Source of the DNA: Bog-473 sp963754445
GTDB lineage: Bacteria > Actinomycetota > Acidimicrobiia > Acidimicrobiales > RAAP-2
Direction of reading: 5' to 3'
Assembly (NCBI GenBank): GCA_963754445.1
Contig: CAVWFT010000002.1
Span: 1,426,001 to 1,490,000 of the forward strand
Length of the DNA stretch: 64,000 bases
The notes beneath the pieces are model-generated. The model was given only the letters and a program-made list of their open reading frames with translations. It was not told the DNA's origin and made no database searches. The position numbers were made by a program, and so were the translations under genes. Shown one piece after another: positions 51,874 through 60,754 of the stretch. Every line of letters begins with the position of its first letter. The stretch's first letter is position 1.

Positions 51874-53352
51874 TCAGCCTGCCTCGTACTCGAACCAGTC
51901 GAAACTCGCGTCCCCGTCGACGGCGTACATGCCGATGGTCCGACCAAGGAATCCCCCGGCGACCTCGGTGGAGAGAAAGCGCCCATCCAGTTCTGCCAAC
52001 ACGACCGGTTGTCCTGCCTCGTCCTCGTAGCCCAACGAGACCGTGTCCGGTCCCTGGGGGTGCGGGCTGGTCCGCAGGGTCAGGATGACCGGCCCAGGCG
52101 GCCGAGGTGCTTCGGCAACGAGCGTGTCGAATTCTCCGACCCGGGCCCGCACGATGATCCCGTTGCCGGCCAGGGCCACCTCGTAGTGTGCGGTGGCGTC
52201 GAGGAGCAGCGCCAGGCCCGCTTCGCCCGCCGAGCCGGTTTCGACCCGAGTGCGCACCGAACAGTCGTGGTGCTGTTGTCGCCGAGCGACGTACACCGGC
52301 TCGCTCATGCCGAGGGTCTGTGCGGTTCCGGTCAAGGTGAGCCAGCCGGGACGCTGGGTCAGCGAGCTGATCAGGCCCGGCGAACGACGGAGCGCGACCC
52401 ACTGCGGACCCAGGGAGGTGCCCTCGAAGTCGTCGCGCCGTGTCGAGTCCGGTGGGGCTGACGGACCCGGTGGACGGGTGGTCATGGTGAGCAGGAGAGG
52501 ACCGGGAACCGGCCAGCCGTCGATCCATTCGACCGGTGTCAGGAACGTCTCGCGTCCGAGCACATGGAACCGGGGCGAGGTGCCGCGGGGCCGCACGCCG
52601 AGGAGGACCATCCACCAGGAACCGTCGGGAGCCGCCACCAGGTCACCGTGACCGGTGTTCTGGATCGGGCTGTCGGTGCTCCGATGGCTCAGGATCGGGT
52701 TCGACGGTGCTCCCTCCCAGGGGCCGACCGGACTCGGACCGCAGGCGACGGACACGCAATGGCCCCGTTCGGTTCCGCCCTCGGCGATCACGAGGTACCA
52801 GGTACCGTCCCGCTCGAAGAGATGGGGGGCTTCGGGAAACTGCAGCCCGCTCCCGGACCAGGTCTGCTCTGGGTCGTCGAGGACGTCTCCGGTGCGTGGA
52901 TCGATCCGGCAGCGCGCGATCCCACCGAGTCCCGAAAAATGGACCCAGCAGTTGCCGTCGTCGTCCCAGCACAGGTCCGGATCGATCCCGGCAACGTCGA
53001 TGCGCACCGGATCGGACCACGGTCCCGCCGGGTCCTCGCTGGTCACGAAGAAGGTCGTCGCCCCATTCGATCCGACGTTGGTGGTGATCATCCAGAACCG
53101 GTCGTCATGATGACGGAGGGTGGGGGCGTAGATGCCGAGCGACGACCACGCCGCGGTCTCGGTGAGATCGAGCTGCGTCGGGCGATCGAGCACGTTGCCG
53201 ATCTGGGTCCAGTCGACGAGGTTGTCCGAGCGGAAGATCGGCACCCCCGGCGAGTAGGTGAAGGAGGAAGCGACGAGGTAGTAGGAGGACCCGACGCGAC
53301 AGACGCTGGGGTCGGGAAAGAGACCCGGGACGACCGGGTTCGAGAACGTCAT
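51874..53352 (-). CDS. Glycoside hydrolase family 43 (beta-xylosidase / alpha-L-arabinofuranosidase)
   Basis: 492 residues. Five-bladed propeller with the general base Asp in NPVVPGLFPDPSVCR (about residue 14), the pKa-modulating Asp in GIDPDLCWDDDG (about 123), and the acid Glu in LQFPEAPHLF. A C-terminal beta-sandwich (about 305-492; DDFEGTSLGPQWVALRR..., FDWFEYEAG) is the usual XylB-like domain of intracellular GH43 beta-xylosidases. No signal peptide. The ATG overlaps the xylulokinase stop by 4 bases, and lacI follows. It provides xylose (or arabinose) to XylA/XylB encoded in the same operon. Confidence 0.94.
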   Translation of the reverse strand: MTFSNPVVPGLFPDPSVCRVGSSYYLVASSFTYSPGVPIFRSDNLVDWTQIGNVLDRPTQLDLTETAAWSSLGIYAPTLRHHDDRFWMITTNVGSNGATTFFVTSEDPAGPWSDPVRIDVAGIDPDLCWDDDGNCWVHFSGLGGIARCRIDPRTGDVLDDPEQTWSGSGLQFPEAPHLFERDGTWYLVIAEGGTERGHCVSVACGPSPVGPWEGAPSNPILSHRSTDSPIQNTGHGDLVAAPDGSWWMVLLGVRPRGTSPRFHVLGRETFLTPVEWIDGWPVPGPLLLTMTTRPPGPSAPPDSTRRDDFEGTSLGPQWVALRRSPGLISSLTQRPGWLTLTGTAQTLGMSEPVYVARRQQHHDCSVRTRVETGSAGEAGLALLLDATAHYEVALAGNGIIVRARVGEFDTLVAEAPRPPGPVILTLRTSPHPQGPDTVSLGYEDEAGQPVVLAELDGRFLSTEVAGGFLGRTIGMYAVDGDASFDWFEYEAG

Positions 53353-54764
53353 GCCGCGGCTCGGCCGGCGACACCGGCGTAGGCGGCCCGGATCCCAGCC
53401 GCGTCCACCCGCTGGTCCGGTTCGACCACGTGGCCGACGCCCAAACCCCAGGCGTCACCCACCTCGGAGACGTCGCATCCGAGGTGGGCGGCGGTCGCCT
53501 GGACGGCAGCGCCTGCCGCCACGAGCTCGACGTCGTCGGGCACCACGACGGGACGGCCCAACAAGTCGGCCACGACGCGCCGGTAGGCCGCGCTGCGGGC
53601 ACCGCCGCCGACCAGGAACACGCGACCGGGCGTCGGGGGAAGCGTCTCCGCTCCGGCCAGGAGGTTGCAGACGACCCCTTCCACTGCGGCCCGGGCCAGC
53701 TGGGCCCGCGTCACGTCCCCGCGCAGTCCGCTGAGATGTCCGGTGGCATCGGGCCGATTCGGGGTGCGTTCACCGTCGAAGTGCGGTACGAGGGTGACGC
53801 CGTCGGCGCCGGGAGCGGCCTCGAGTGCGAGCGCGTCGAAGGCGTCGTGGTCCACGCCGAGCAGGCGCGCCATGGCATCGGTCACCTTGGTGGCGTTCAG
53901 TGTGCACACCAGCGGGAGGAAGCGACCGGTGGCGTCGGCGAATCCTGCCACCGCGCCGTTCGGGTCGACGACTGCGTGGTCGGACACCGTGTACGCCGTG
54001 CCGCTGGTGCCGATGCTCAGCACCAGGTCGCCGCACCGAAGTCCAAGGCCCAGTGCCGCCGCCATGTTGTCGCCCGTTCCCGCAGCCACGACCGTTCCCG
54101 TGACACCCCACTGCCCGGCCGGGGTCGCCGGCCCCAGAACTTCCGGCACCAGGGCCGGCCAGTCCATCGCTGGCTCGACCAGTTCGAGGAGGTCGAAGCG
54201 GTAATGCTCCTCGGACGGCGACCAGTAGCCCGTGCCCGACGCGTCACCGCGATCGGTGGTCTTGCGACCGGTCAGGCGAAAGGTGAGCCAGTCGTGCGGG
54301 AGCATGACCGAGGCGGTGCGTCGCAGCAGATCGGGCTCGCAGCGCTGCAGCCATTTCAACTTGGTGATCGTGAAGCTCGGGACGAGCACGCTGCCACAGG
54401 CCGCCGCCCACTCGGCTGGGCCACCCGGGAGCGACGCCAGGAGGTCGGCGGTGTCCGGCGCCGACTCCGTGTCGTTCCAGAGCTTCGCCGGCCGCAGCGG
54501 CGTGTCGTCAGAACCGAGGACGACGAGGCCGTGCTGCTGGGCCGCCACCCCGATGGCCGCCGGAGGTGTGGTTTCCGAGAGGCCCGCCTGGGCCGAGGCC
54601 TGCTGAAAGGCCGACTCCCAGTCCTGTGGCTGCTGCTCGCTGCGCGGCGGGGTCGTTGCCGGGTGTGCGGCACGACCATCGGCCAGCACCGCTCCGGTTT
54701 CCGAGTCCCGGACTTGCACCTTGCAGGCCGTCGTGGACGAGTCGACCCCGACCACGAGGGCCAT
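53349..54764 (-). CDS. xylB: Xylulokinase
   Basis: 471 residues of the FGGY kinase family. ATP/substrate motif VVGVDSSTTACKV at the N-terminus, QQHGLVVL (xylulose site), WNDTES, VMLPHDWLTFRLTG, the GTGDNMAAALGLG phosphate loop, SIGTSGTAY and the adenosine motif VFLVGGGARSAAYRRVVADLLGRPVVVP. It phosphorylates D-xylulose to xylulose 5-phosphate for the pentose phosphate pathway. Its ATG directly follows the xylA stop (TGAATG), and its stop overlaps the GH43 start. The place after xylA makes xylulose the natural substrate. Confidence 0.95.
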   Translation of the reverse strand: MALVVGVDSSTTACKVQVRDSETGAVLADGRAAHPATTPPRSEQQPQDWESAFQQASAQAGLSETTPPAAIGVAAQQHGLVVLGSDDTPLRPAKLWNDTESAPDTADLLASLPGGPAEWAAACGSVLVPSFTITKLKWLQRCEPDLLRRTASVMLPHDWLTFRLTGRKTTDRGDASGTGYWSPSEEHYRFDLLELVEPAMDWPALVPEVLGPATPAGQWGVTGTVVAAGTGDNMAAALGLGLRCGDLVLSIGTSGTAYTVSDHAVVDPNGAVAGFADATGRFLPLVCTLNATKVTDAMARLLGVDHDAFDALALEAAPGADGVTLVPHFDGERTPNRPDATGHLSGLRGDVTRAQLARAAVEGVVCNLLAGAETLPPTPGRVFLVGGGARSAAYRRVVADLLGRPVVVPDDVELVAAGAAVQATAAHLGCDVSEVGDAWGLGVGHVVEPDQRVDAAGIRAAYAGVAGRAAA

Positions 54765-55922
54765 TCAGCGAACCCCGAGGAGCAGCTCGGTCACGAGCTG
54801 GTCCAACCGCTCGTGACCGTATCCCTGGCCCGCCAGGGCATCCTCGTTGATGGTGGAGGAGAGAATCCCATCCAGTCCGTCGGACCCGGCGGTCGGCTCG
54901 AGCAGCTCGGTTGTCTTGGCCACCCGACAGGCCTCCTGGATCTCGGCGTCGTCGCGGAACCGCTGCGCCTTTTCGGCCAGGATGAGGTAGGTCCGCATGC
55001 AGCCCCGAGCGAAGTCCCAGACACCGCCTGCGTCTTCGGTGCGGTAGGGGTGGGCATCGAAGTGCCGCATACCGGTCCATTGGGCGTCTTCGAGCACCTT
55101 GACCGTGTAGAACGCGTCGCGGATCCCCTCGGACCCGAAGCGGAAGTCCTGGTCGAACTTCCCGATCCGTTGCGCATTGAGGTCGATGTGGAAGAGCTTG
55201 TCGTGCCACAGCGTCTGGGCGACCGCGTGCGAGAAGGAGAGACCACTCATCGTCTCGTGTGCGAACTCCGGATTCAGACCGACCATCTCCGGCCACTCCA
55301 AGCGGCCGATGAAGGCCAGCGCGTGGCCCACCGTCGGCAGCAAGATGTCACCACGCGGCTCGTTCGGCTTCGGTTCGAGCGCGATCCGCAACCCGAGGCC
55401 ACGAGACCTGATGTGCTCACAGCACAGGTCGATGGCTTCCTTGTAGCGATCGAGCGCCGTACGGATGTCCTTTGCCGCGTCGGCCTCGACACCTTCGCGT
55501 CCGCCCCACATGACTTGGATCTCGGCTCCCAGCTCTGCGCCCAGCTCCATGGCCTCGCAGGTCTTCTTGACGGCGAATCTCCGGATGGCGCGATCGTTCG
55601 CGGTGAACGCTCCCTCCTTGAAGATGGGGCGCCAGAACAGGTTCGTGGTCGCCATCGGAACCTTCATGCCGGTTTCGTCGAGCGCCTGGCGGAAATTCTT
55701 GACCACGGTCTCACGTTCGGCGGGCGTGGCGTCGTAAGGCACCAAGTCGTTGTCATGAAAACTGACCCCGTATGCGCCGAGCTCGGCCAGGCGATGCACG
55801 GTCTCGACGGGGTCGACGTCAGCCCGCACTGCGGTACCGAAGGGGTCGCGCCCGGGGTTGCCCACCGTCCAGAGGCCGAAGGTGAATCGGTGCTCGGGGC
55901 GCGGGGTGTAGGGATCTGACAT
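54765..55922 (-). CDS. xylA: Xylose isomerase
   Basis: 385 residues, matching the class I (Streptomyces/Actinoplanes) type of about 388-394. Catalytic His56 in GVSFHDNDLVPYD, VMWGGREG, the metal-binding Glu and Lys in LEPKPNEPRGD, GLNPEFAHETMSG, HIDLNAQRIGKFDQDFRFG and FDAHPYRTED. It converts D-xylose to D-xylulose with Mg or Mn. ATG 55922 has AGAGGAGCC upstream; the longer frame to 56312 overlaps the divergent gene. It is the first gene of the xylA-xylB-GH43-lacI operon. A LacI-type operator lies 96 bases upstream (56018-56031). Confidence 0.96.
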   Translation of the reverse strand: MSDPYTPRPEHRFTFGLWTVGNPGRDPFGTAVRADVDPVETVHRLAELGAYGVSFHDNDLVPYDATPAERETVVKNFRQALDETGMKVPMATTNLFWRPIFKEGAFTANDRAIRRFAVKKTCEAMELGAELGAEIQVMWGGREGVEADAAKDIRTALDRYKEAIDLCCEHIRSRGLGLRIALEPKPNEPRGDILLPTVGHALAFIGRLEWPEMVGLNPEFAHETMSGLSFSHAVAQTLWHDKLFHIDLNAQRIGKFDQDFRFGSEGIRDAFYTVKVLEDAQWTGMRHFDAHPYRTEDAGGVWDFARGCMRTYLILAEKAQRFRDDAEIQEACRVAKTTELLEPTAGSDGLDGILSSTINEDALAGQGYGHERLDQLVTELLLGVR

Positions 55923-56017
55923 GTCGGCTCCTCTCGTGCGGTCCGCAGGCCGCGGGCGGCGGACCCCTGGGGGGCTGGAGCGACGGTCCGGCTTCCCTGA
56001 GGCCCTGCGCACGCCGA

Positions 56018-56031
56018 TGATAGCGTTATCA
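56018..56031. promoter_or_regulatory. LacI-type operator in xylA / Gfo-Idh divergent region
   Basis: TGATAGCGTTATCA, palindromic except at positions 6 and 9, lies between divergent xylA and the Gfo/Idh/MocA gene. It agrees with the site at 45374 as TGnTAGCGnTAnCA. Likely bound by the LacI protein encoded at the end of the xylA operon. Confidence 0.65.
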
Positions 56032-56098
56032 GAGGGAGCGGACATGGGTGGACACTCGAGCCGCAGCCTCTCGGGCTGGCTGACCAGGAAGGAAGCAC

Positions 56099-57091
56099 AT
56101 GATCCGGTGGGGTGTCGTCGGTCCGGGCTCGATCGCAGTCGGCTTTGCCGACGCGATGACCATGGTGGATGACGGTGAGATCGTCGCGGTGGCGTCGCGA
56201 TCCATCGCACGAGCGCATGCGTTCGCGGATCGCTTCGATGTCCGCACACGCTACGGGAGCTACGAGGACCTGGCCCGGGATCCTGACGTCGACGTCGTCT
56301 ACGTGGCCACACCGCAGAACAGGCACGTCGGTGACACCATCGACCTCCTCGAAGCTGGGAAGCACGTCCTGTGCGAAAAACCGTTCGCGCTCAACGAGGC
56401 GCAGGCTCGGACGATGGTGGAGGTGGCCCGGGCCAAGGGCCTGTTCCTCATGGAGGCGATCTGGAGCCGCTTTCTGCCCTCGTATCGTTCGCTCGTCGAG
56501 GTCGTGGGCGCGGGAGCGATCGGCGAACCACTGCTCGTGGAGGCCGACTTCGGGTTCCGTCGCCCGTTCGACCCCGATGATCGACTCTTCCGTCTTGACC
56601 TGGGCGGTGGCGGTCTGCTCGATCTCGGGATCTATCCGCTCCAGCTCTGCACGTTGCTCCTCGGACCGGTCGAGCATGTCGCGGCCGAGGGTGTGCTCGG
56701 GTCGACCGGGGTTGACGAGGTCGTGGCGGCCGTCCTGCGCCACGGCGGCGGGAAACTCGGTGTCATCAAGGCCGGGCTCAGAGCCCCGATGGCGTGCTCG
56801 GCCCGGATCTCGGGTACCGACGGTGTCATCACCGTGCCCGCGCTGATGCACTGCCCGAACTCCATCACCGTCATGACGGCCGCCGGCGTCGAGGAGATCG
56901 ACGGCTCCTACGCGGGCAACGGCCTGCGCTTCGAGATCGAAGAGGTGCACCGGTGTCTCGGTGAAGGCCGGAGTGAGAGTGCGGTCATCCCGCTCGACGA
57001 GACGATAACGCTGGCGTCGACGCTCGACTCGATCCGCAAGCAAATCGGCCTCGTCTACCCCGGTGAGGAGCCGTCTCAGCGCAATCGGTAG
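56099..57091 (+). CDS. Gfo/Idh/MocA family NAD(P)-dependent sugar oxidoreductase
   Basis: 330 residues. N-terminal Rossmann WGVVGPGSIAVGFADAM, the family signature HVLCEKPFALN, and the substrate-domain motif LGGGGLLDLGIYPLQLCTLLLGP. The overall form resembles dimeric dihydrodiol dehydrogenase / NADP-dependent D-xylose 1-dehydrogenases of this family (e.g. the MLEAxWSRFLP-type motif: LMEAIWSRFLPSY). It may oxidise xylose or another aldose to the lactone, giving a second route beside XylA. ATG 56099 has AGGAAGGAAG upstream and lies 67 bases after the operator at 56018. The 3' end overlaps the convergent larA-like gene by 16 bases. Confidence 0.88.
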   Translation: MIRWGVVGPGSIAVGFADAMTMVDDGEIVAVASRSIARAHAFADRFDVRTRYGSYEDLARDPDVDVVYVATPQNRHVGDTIDLLEAGKHVLCEKPFALNEAQARTMVEVARAKGLFLMEAIWSRFLPSYRSLVEVVGAGAIGEPLLVEADFGFRRPFDPDDRLFRLDLGGGGLLDLGIYPLQLCTLLLGPVEHVAAEGVLGSTGVDEVVAAVLRHGGGKLGVIKAGLRAPMACSARISGTDGVITVPALMHCPNSITVMTAAGVEEIDGSYAGNGLRFEIEEVHRCLGEGRSESAVIPLDETITLASTLDSIRKQIGLVYPGEEPSQRNR

Positions 57092-58296
57092 AGCACCTCT
57101 CCTGCGTTCTCGACGACGAGGGCATCGGGATCGTTGCGCCACCCGTCCAGGTCGATCGAGGCCGGGTCGGTGTAACCCAGGTTCGCCCGCAGGACGACTT
57201 CTTCGGGGATCGCAGTGGCCAATGTGACACGCACTCGTTGGTGCTCCCCTCCGACAGCGTCGTAGGTGCCCGCCCCGTAGAGGTGGGTGGAGTGCGCCAG
57301 CTCGCCTCGGGGCAGTGCGCGGTACCGGTCCCAGTGAGCCAGGAAGTAGTCGCGGCAGTGATACCCGATGGCCTCCTGGCCTGGGTGCGTGGCGGCGATC
57401 TGTGTGATGTGGGGGGCGTGGAGCACGACCTCTCCGCCGTCTGCCACGACCGGCTCGACTTTGTAGAACCCCTTCGCCCCCGTCCAGAGATCGGCGTAGC
57501 GGGGTGACACGAGTGAGAGCACCCGCTGGACCGGCCGATCGAGATAGGTCACGTGAGTCTCGGCGGCCACCTCGGTGGCGGCTGACCAGGCATCTTCGGG
57601 TCGGCCGAAGTTCAGAGAGTGAAGCCCTCGGCCTTGGTGGTCCACGACGACGCACAGAGCATGGCGTTGACCCGGAACGAGCGCGGCGGCGGCATCGATC
57701 AGGGCTCTGACCGGCGTGATGCCAGGTGTCCCGATGATTGCGCTGCTCGTGATGAGAGCGCCGAGCCAATGGGTCACGTCGATCAGCTCTTGACCCGAAA
57801 GCCCCGGGAACAGGTACTTGTTGCCACCCGAGAAGCCGACCACCTCGTGCGGCAGGACCGGTCCGATGATGATGGTCACGTCACTTTCGAGAACCTTGCG
57901 ATTGATGCGCACATTCACCGGCTCGTCCAGGTGGCCCCCGGAAAGCCGGGACACCGTTTGTGCGGGGATCTGACCGACATCGGCGAACGTCTCTTCGTTC
58001 CACCACTCGTGGTTGCCTACCGGAATCGCCAGAGGTCCCACCATGGTCTCGATGGCCGCGTCGGACATCGGTGCATGAGTACCCAAGGCAACGAGGGCGT
58101 GGCACGAGCCCACCCGGTTGCCGACGGCGCGTTCGATCTCCGAGAGGATGAGTGGGAGCGGGCAGCTGCGGGTGGCGTCCGGGATGACCAAACAGAGGGA
58201 GCGCCCCTGCAGATCGAGGCCAGTCACGGCCTCGTGCACGAATCTTCGCACTCTGTCCTCGTCGAGGATCGTCGCCGCGTTCCCGATGGACTTCAT
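57076..58296 (-). CDS. LarA-family nickel-pincer racemase/epimerase (DUF2088)
   Basis: 406 residues. The lactate racemase LarA of Lactobacillus plantarum uses His174, Lys184 and His200; here His150 (VLPHEVVGF), Lys160 (SGGNKYLFPG) and His176 (IDVTHWL) have exactly the same spacing of 10 and 16. His74 in LGTHAP matches the catalytic His108. So the pincer-cofactor site is intact. LarA homologues racemise or epimerise various 2-hydroxy acids and sugar acids. No larB, larC or larE cofactor genes are near. ATG 58296 overlaps the upstream dehydrogenase stop (ATGA), so it probably epimerises a sugar acid in the glucuronate pathway (inference). Confidence 0.9.
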   Translation of the reverse strand: MKSIGNAATILDEDRVRRFVHEAVTGLDLQGRSLCLVIPDATRSCPLPLILSEIERAVGNRVGSCHALVALGTHAPMSDAAIETMVGPLAIPVGNHEWWNEETFADVGQIPAQTVSRLSGGHLDEPVNVRINRKVLESDVTIIIGPVLPHEVVGFSGGNKYLFPGLSGQELIDVTHWLGALITSSAIIGTPGITPVRALIDAAAALVPGQRHALCVVVDHQGRGLHSLNFGRPEDAWSAATEVAAETHVTYLDRPVQRVLSLVSPRYADLWTGAKGFYKVEPVVADGGEVVLHAPHITQIAATHPGQEAIGYHCRDYFLAHWDRYRALPRGELAHSTHLYGAGTYDAVGGEHQRVRVTLATAIPEEVVLRANLGYTDPASIDLDGWRNDPDALVVENAGEVLYRLR

Positions 58297-59681
58297 GGCA
58301 CGGTCTCGAGCACCTGGGCACCGTCGCGCAGCAAATCGTCGAACGCGACCTGAGCGTCGCCGACGAAGGACCGGTCGAAGTGCTTTCGCAGTGCGACGGA
58401 GGCCAGGTCGTGCACGGCGTCGTGGGCGACCTGGCGCAGGAGACTTGCATCGGGATCGGCGACTCGGGGCAACGTGTGACCGGCGACCGCGACTCCGGTC
58501 ACCGCGGCCAACCAGAGAGCCACCACCACGGCGAAGCGGCGGTTTGTCAGGCCGGCCCTGGCGCGGGCTTCGACGATGGCCGCGTAGCGTTGCGGAAGCT
58601 TGCGTGATCCGTCTGCCCCGACCTGCGCACAGGTGTGACGGAGGTACCGATTGCCGAACCGCCGCAGCGCATCGTGCGCGAACTCCGAGCCGCGAAGAGC
58701 CGTCGGGAGATCCGCGACCTCCAGGACGTCCCCCGTGAGACGGCGTACGAACGGAGCGATCGTGTCGTGACCGGCGGCCGCCGCGATGGTGTCGCACCCG
58801 GCAAAGAGGCCGCAGTACGCCAATGCGGAATGCGGCCCATTGAGCAGCCAGAGTTTGCGCCGCTCGAAGGGCCCGATATCCGGCACCAATTGGACGCCCA
58901 CTTCGGCAAATGGTCGCAATGCGTCGTCCTCGTCAACGATCCAGGACCGGTGGCGTTCGGTGGTGACGGCACCGCGATCCAACAGCCCGAGCTGTCGGCT
59001 TGCCTCGTCGCGGTCCTCATCGGTCGGCGCAGGCACCATCCGGTCCACGATCGAATTGGGAAACCGAACTTCGTGGGCAATCCACTCCGCGAGCGACGGA
59101 TCTCTCGCCGAGGCTATTTCGATCACACGGGAACGCAGCAGATCACCGTTTCCGAGCAGGTTGTCGAGGGAGACGAAGACGGGCGGCGTTCGGTGTGCCC
59201 GGCGCCACTCCACCAATGCCTCGGCCACGAGTCCGGGCACCGTCACGGAGTCGGTGGGCCCGCTGAGCTCGGAGTCCTCGAGGTCGTAGCCCTTCTCCGT
59301 GATGGTCAGGGTGACCAGCTGGGTGGTGGGCGCCCGCAGGGCCCGAAGCACGGCACTCGGACCAGCGGACAACGACCCCAGGGAGCCGATCACCCTGAGC
59401 TCTGCCTCTTCCCCGGGCTCCCGTTCGGACACTGCGTACAGGTAGTCCTGAGGTCCGAGCAGGTCGCGGGCCTTGTGGCTGTGGAGCGACACGCCGTGGA
59501 TGGTCGTCGGGTGGCCTCGGTTCGACAGCTCGTCGACATAGACGGCCAGATGGGCCCGGGCGAACGAACCGACACCGATGTGGACGATCTCGGAAGCTGC
59601 CGGTCGGGCGTACGTCGGTACTGCGGCGTGAGCGAGGAACTTGGTCGACTGAGAGAGGAGGGCAAGCCGATCGGGTGTCAA
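58293..59681 (-). CDS. Mannitol dehydrogenase family protein, probable fructuronate reductase-like
   Basis: 462 residues of the polyol-specific long-chain dehydrogenase family (MtlK, UxuB, UxaB). N-terminal Rossmann IVHIGVGSFARAHLAVYVDEL, then FVSLDNLLGNGDLLRSRVIEIA, FPNSIVDRMVPAPTDEDR, and the catalytic lysine motif ERRKLWLLNGPHSALAYCG. With uxaC and uidA in the locus, D-fructuronate to D-mannonate reduction (UxuB role) is the best reading, though UxaB or mannitol dehydrogenase cannot be excluded. The start is TTG 59681 with GGGAG 8 bases upstream. It is coupled by ATGA to the larA-like gene and divergent from a LacI regulator. Confidence 0.88.
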   Translation of the reverse strand: MTPDRLALLSQSTKFLAHAAVPTYARPAASEIVHIGVGSFARAHLAVYVDELSNRGHPTTIHGVSLHSHKARDLLGPQDYLYAVSEREPGEEAELRVIGSLGSLSAGPSAVLRALRAPTTQLVTLTITEKGYDLEDSELSGPTDSVTVPGLVAEALVEWRRAHRTPPVFVSLDNLLGNGDLLRSRVIEIASARDPSLAEWIAHEVRFPNSIVDRMVPAPTDEDRDEASRQLGLLDRGAVTTERHRSWIVDEDDALRPFAEVGVQLVPDIGPFERRKLWLLNGPHSALAYCGLFAGCDTIAAAAGHDTIAPFVRRLTGDVLEVADLPTALRGSEFAHDALRRFGNRYLRHTCAQVGADGSRKLPQRYAAIVEARARAGLTNRRFAVVVALWLAAVTGVAVAGHTLPRVADPDASLLRQVAHDAVHDLASVALRKHFDRSFVGDAQVAFDDLLRDGAQVLETVP

Positions 59682-59719
59682 TCCGGACGCTCCCGAAGGT
59701 CGGTGTAACGTCCAGCGTC

Positions 59720-60754
59720 GTGCCGCCGTCTCGACGAGTCACCATTCTCGACGTGGCAGCGCGAGCCGGCGTCCATCCCGCCACCGTGTCGCGAGCGCTC
59801 AGTCGGCCGGAGAAGGTCGCACCGGAGACACGCAAGCGCGTCGAGGCCGCCGTGGCCAAGCTCCGTTTCGTGCCGAATCGAGCGGCGCAGGTCATGAAGA
59901 CCGGCCGCACCGGAAATATTGCAGTGATCGTTCCGGACATCACCAACCCCTACTTCGGATCGATGCTGCGAGCGGTGGAGCGCACGGCCAGGGAGAGCAA
60001 GTTGCAGGTCCTGCTGGCCGACACCAGCGAACATCCGAGCGAAGAGGTCCGGGCGGCTCGCACCTTTGCCCGCGACGTGGACGGCTTCGTCGTGTTGTCG
60101 CCCCGTCGCCTGCACCGGGAGCTCGACGCGCTGGGTGACAAGCCGGCTGTATTCGTGAACCGTCCGGTGCCCCACTACGGGTCCGTTCTGCTGCGCAGTG
60201 CACCGGCCGTGCGCGATGCGTTGGCTCATCTGTGGAGTCTCGGTCATCGGCGCCTCGCTTTCCTGGCCGGCCCCAGTGGTTCGTGGGCGGCGGCAGAACG
60301 GAAGGCGGCAGTGAGAAAGGTCATGGGGGGGTCATCAGACCTCGACGTCATTGTGCTCGAGACCGCCGCTCCCACATTCGAGGTGGCGGTGGACGCCGTG
60401 CCCCGTCTGCTCGGGACCACGGCGACCTGCGTCATGGCCTTCAACGACCAGATGGCGCTGGGCGTCATCGCCGGCCTCTCGCGAGCCGGTGTATCCGTCC
60501 CGAGGGATATGAGTGTGATCGGGCTCGACGACGTTCCGATGGCCGCCATGGTGGCGCCCCCCCTCACGACGATCAGTCTGCCGACCGAGGAGGCAGGGAC
60601 GACCGCCGTCGCGCTGCTCAGAGGACAGATGACTTCGACGACAGAACTCTTCGGCCAGTTCGTCGTGCGAGAGTCGACGGGGAAGGTCACGAAACGCCGA
60701 GCCAGCGCTTCCGTAGGTGGTGCGCGGCGGCCTTCGGGTGGCGGTCGCGGGTAA
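59720..60754 (+). CDS. LacI family transcriptional regulator (glucuronide locus)
   Basis: About 344 residues. HTH RVTILDVAARAGVHPATVSRALSRPEKVAPETRKRVEAAVAKLRFVPNRAAQVMKTGRTGNIAVI, then the binding-protein fold with FNDQMALGVIAGLSRAGVSVPRDMSVIGLDDVPMAAMVAPPLTTI. I choose GTG 59720; GTG 59675, with a better Shine-Dalgarno (GAGGAGGG), would overlap the divergent dehydrogenase start. The C-terminus has an extra basic tail of about 20 residues that overlaps the end of the convergent uidA gene by 68 bases. It probably controls the mannitol-dehydrogenase/larA and uxaC/uidA units in response to a glucuronate intermediate. Confidence 0.91.
   Translation: MPPSRRVTILDVAARAGVHPATVSRALSRPEKVAPETRKRVEAAVAKLRFVPNRAAQVMKTGRTGNIAVIVPDITNPYFGSMLRAVERTARESKLQVLLADTSEHPSEEVRAARTFARDVDGFVVLSPRRLHRELDALGDKPAVFVNRPVPHYGSVLLRSAPAVRDALAHLWSLGHRRLAFLAGPSGSWAAAERKAAVRKVMGGSSDLDVIVLETAAPTFEVAVDAVPRLLGTTATCVMAFNDQMALGVIAGLSRAGVSVPRDMSVIGLDDVPMAAMVAPPLTTISLPTEEAGTTAVALLRGQMTSTTELFGQFVVRESTGKVTKRRASASVGGARRPSGGGRG

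Noticed and set aside
53430..55919. 829-residue open frame on the plus strand opposite xylB and xylA
   Set aside because: Low-complexity, Arg/Gly/His-rich translation with no domain; it is the complement of two certain genes and a high-GC artefact.
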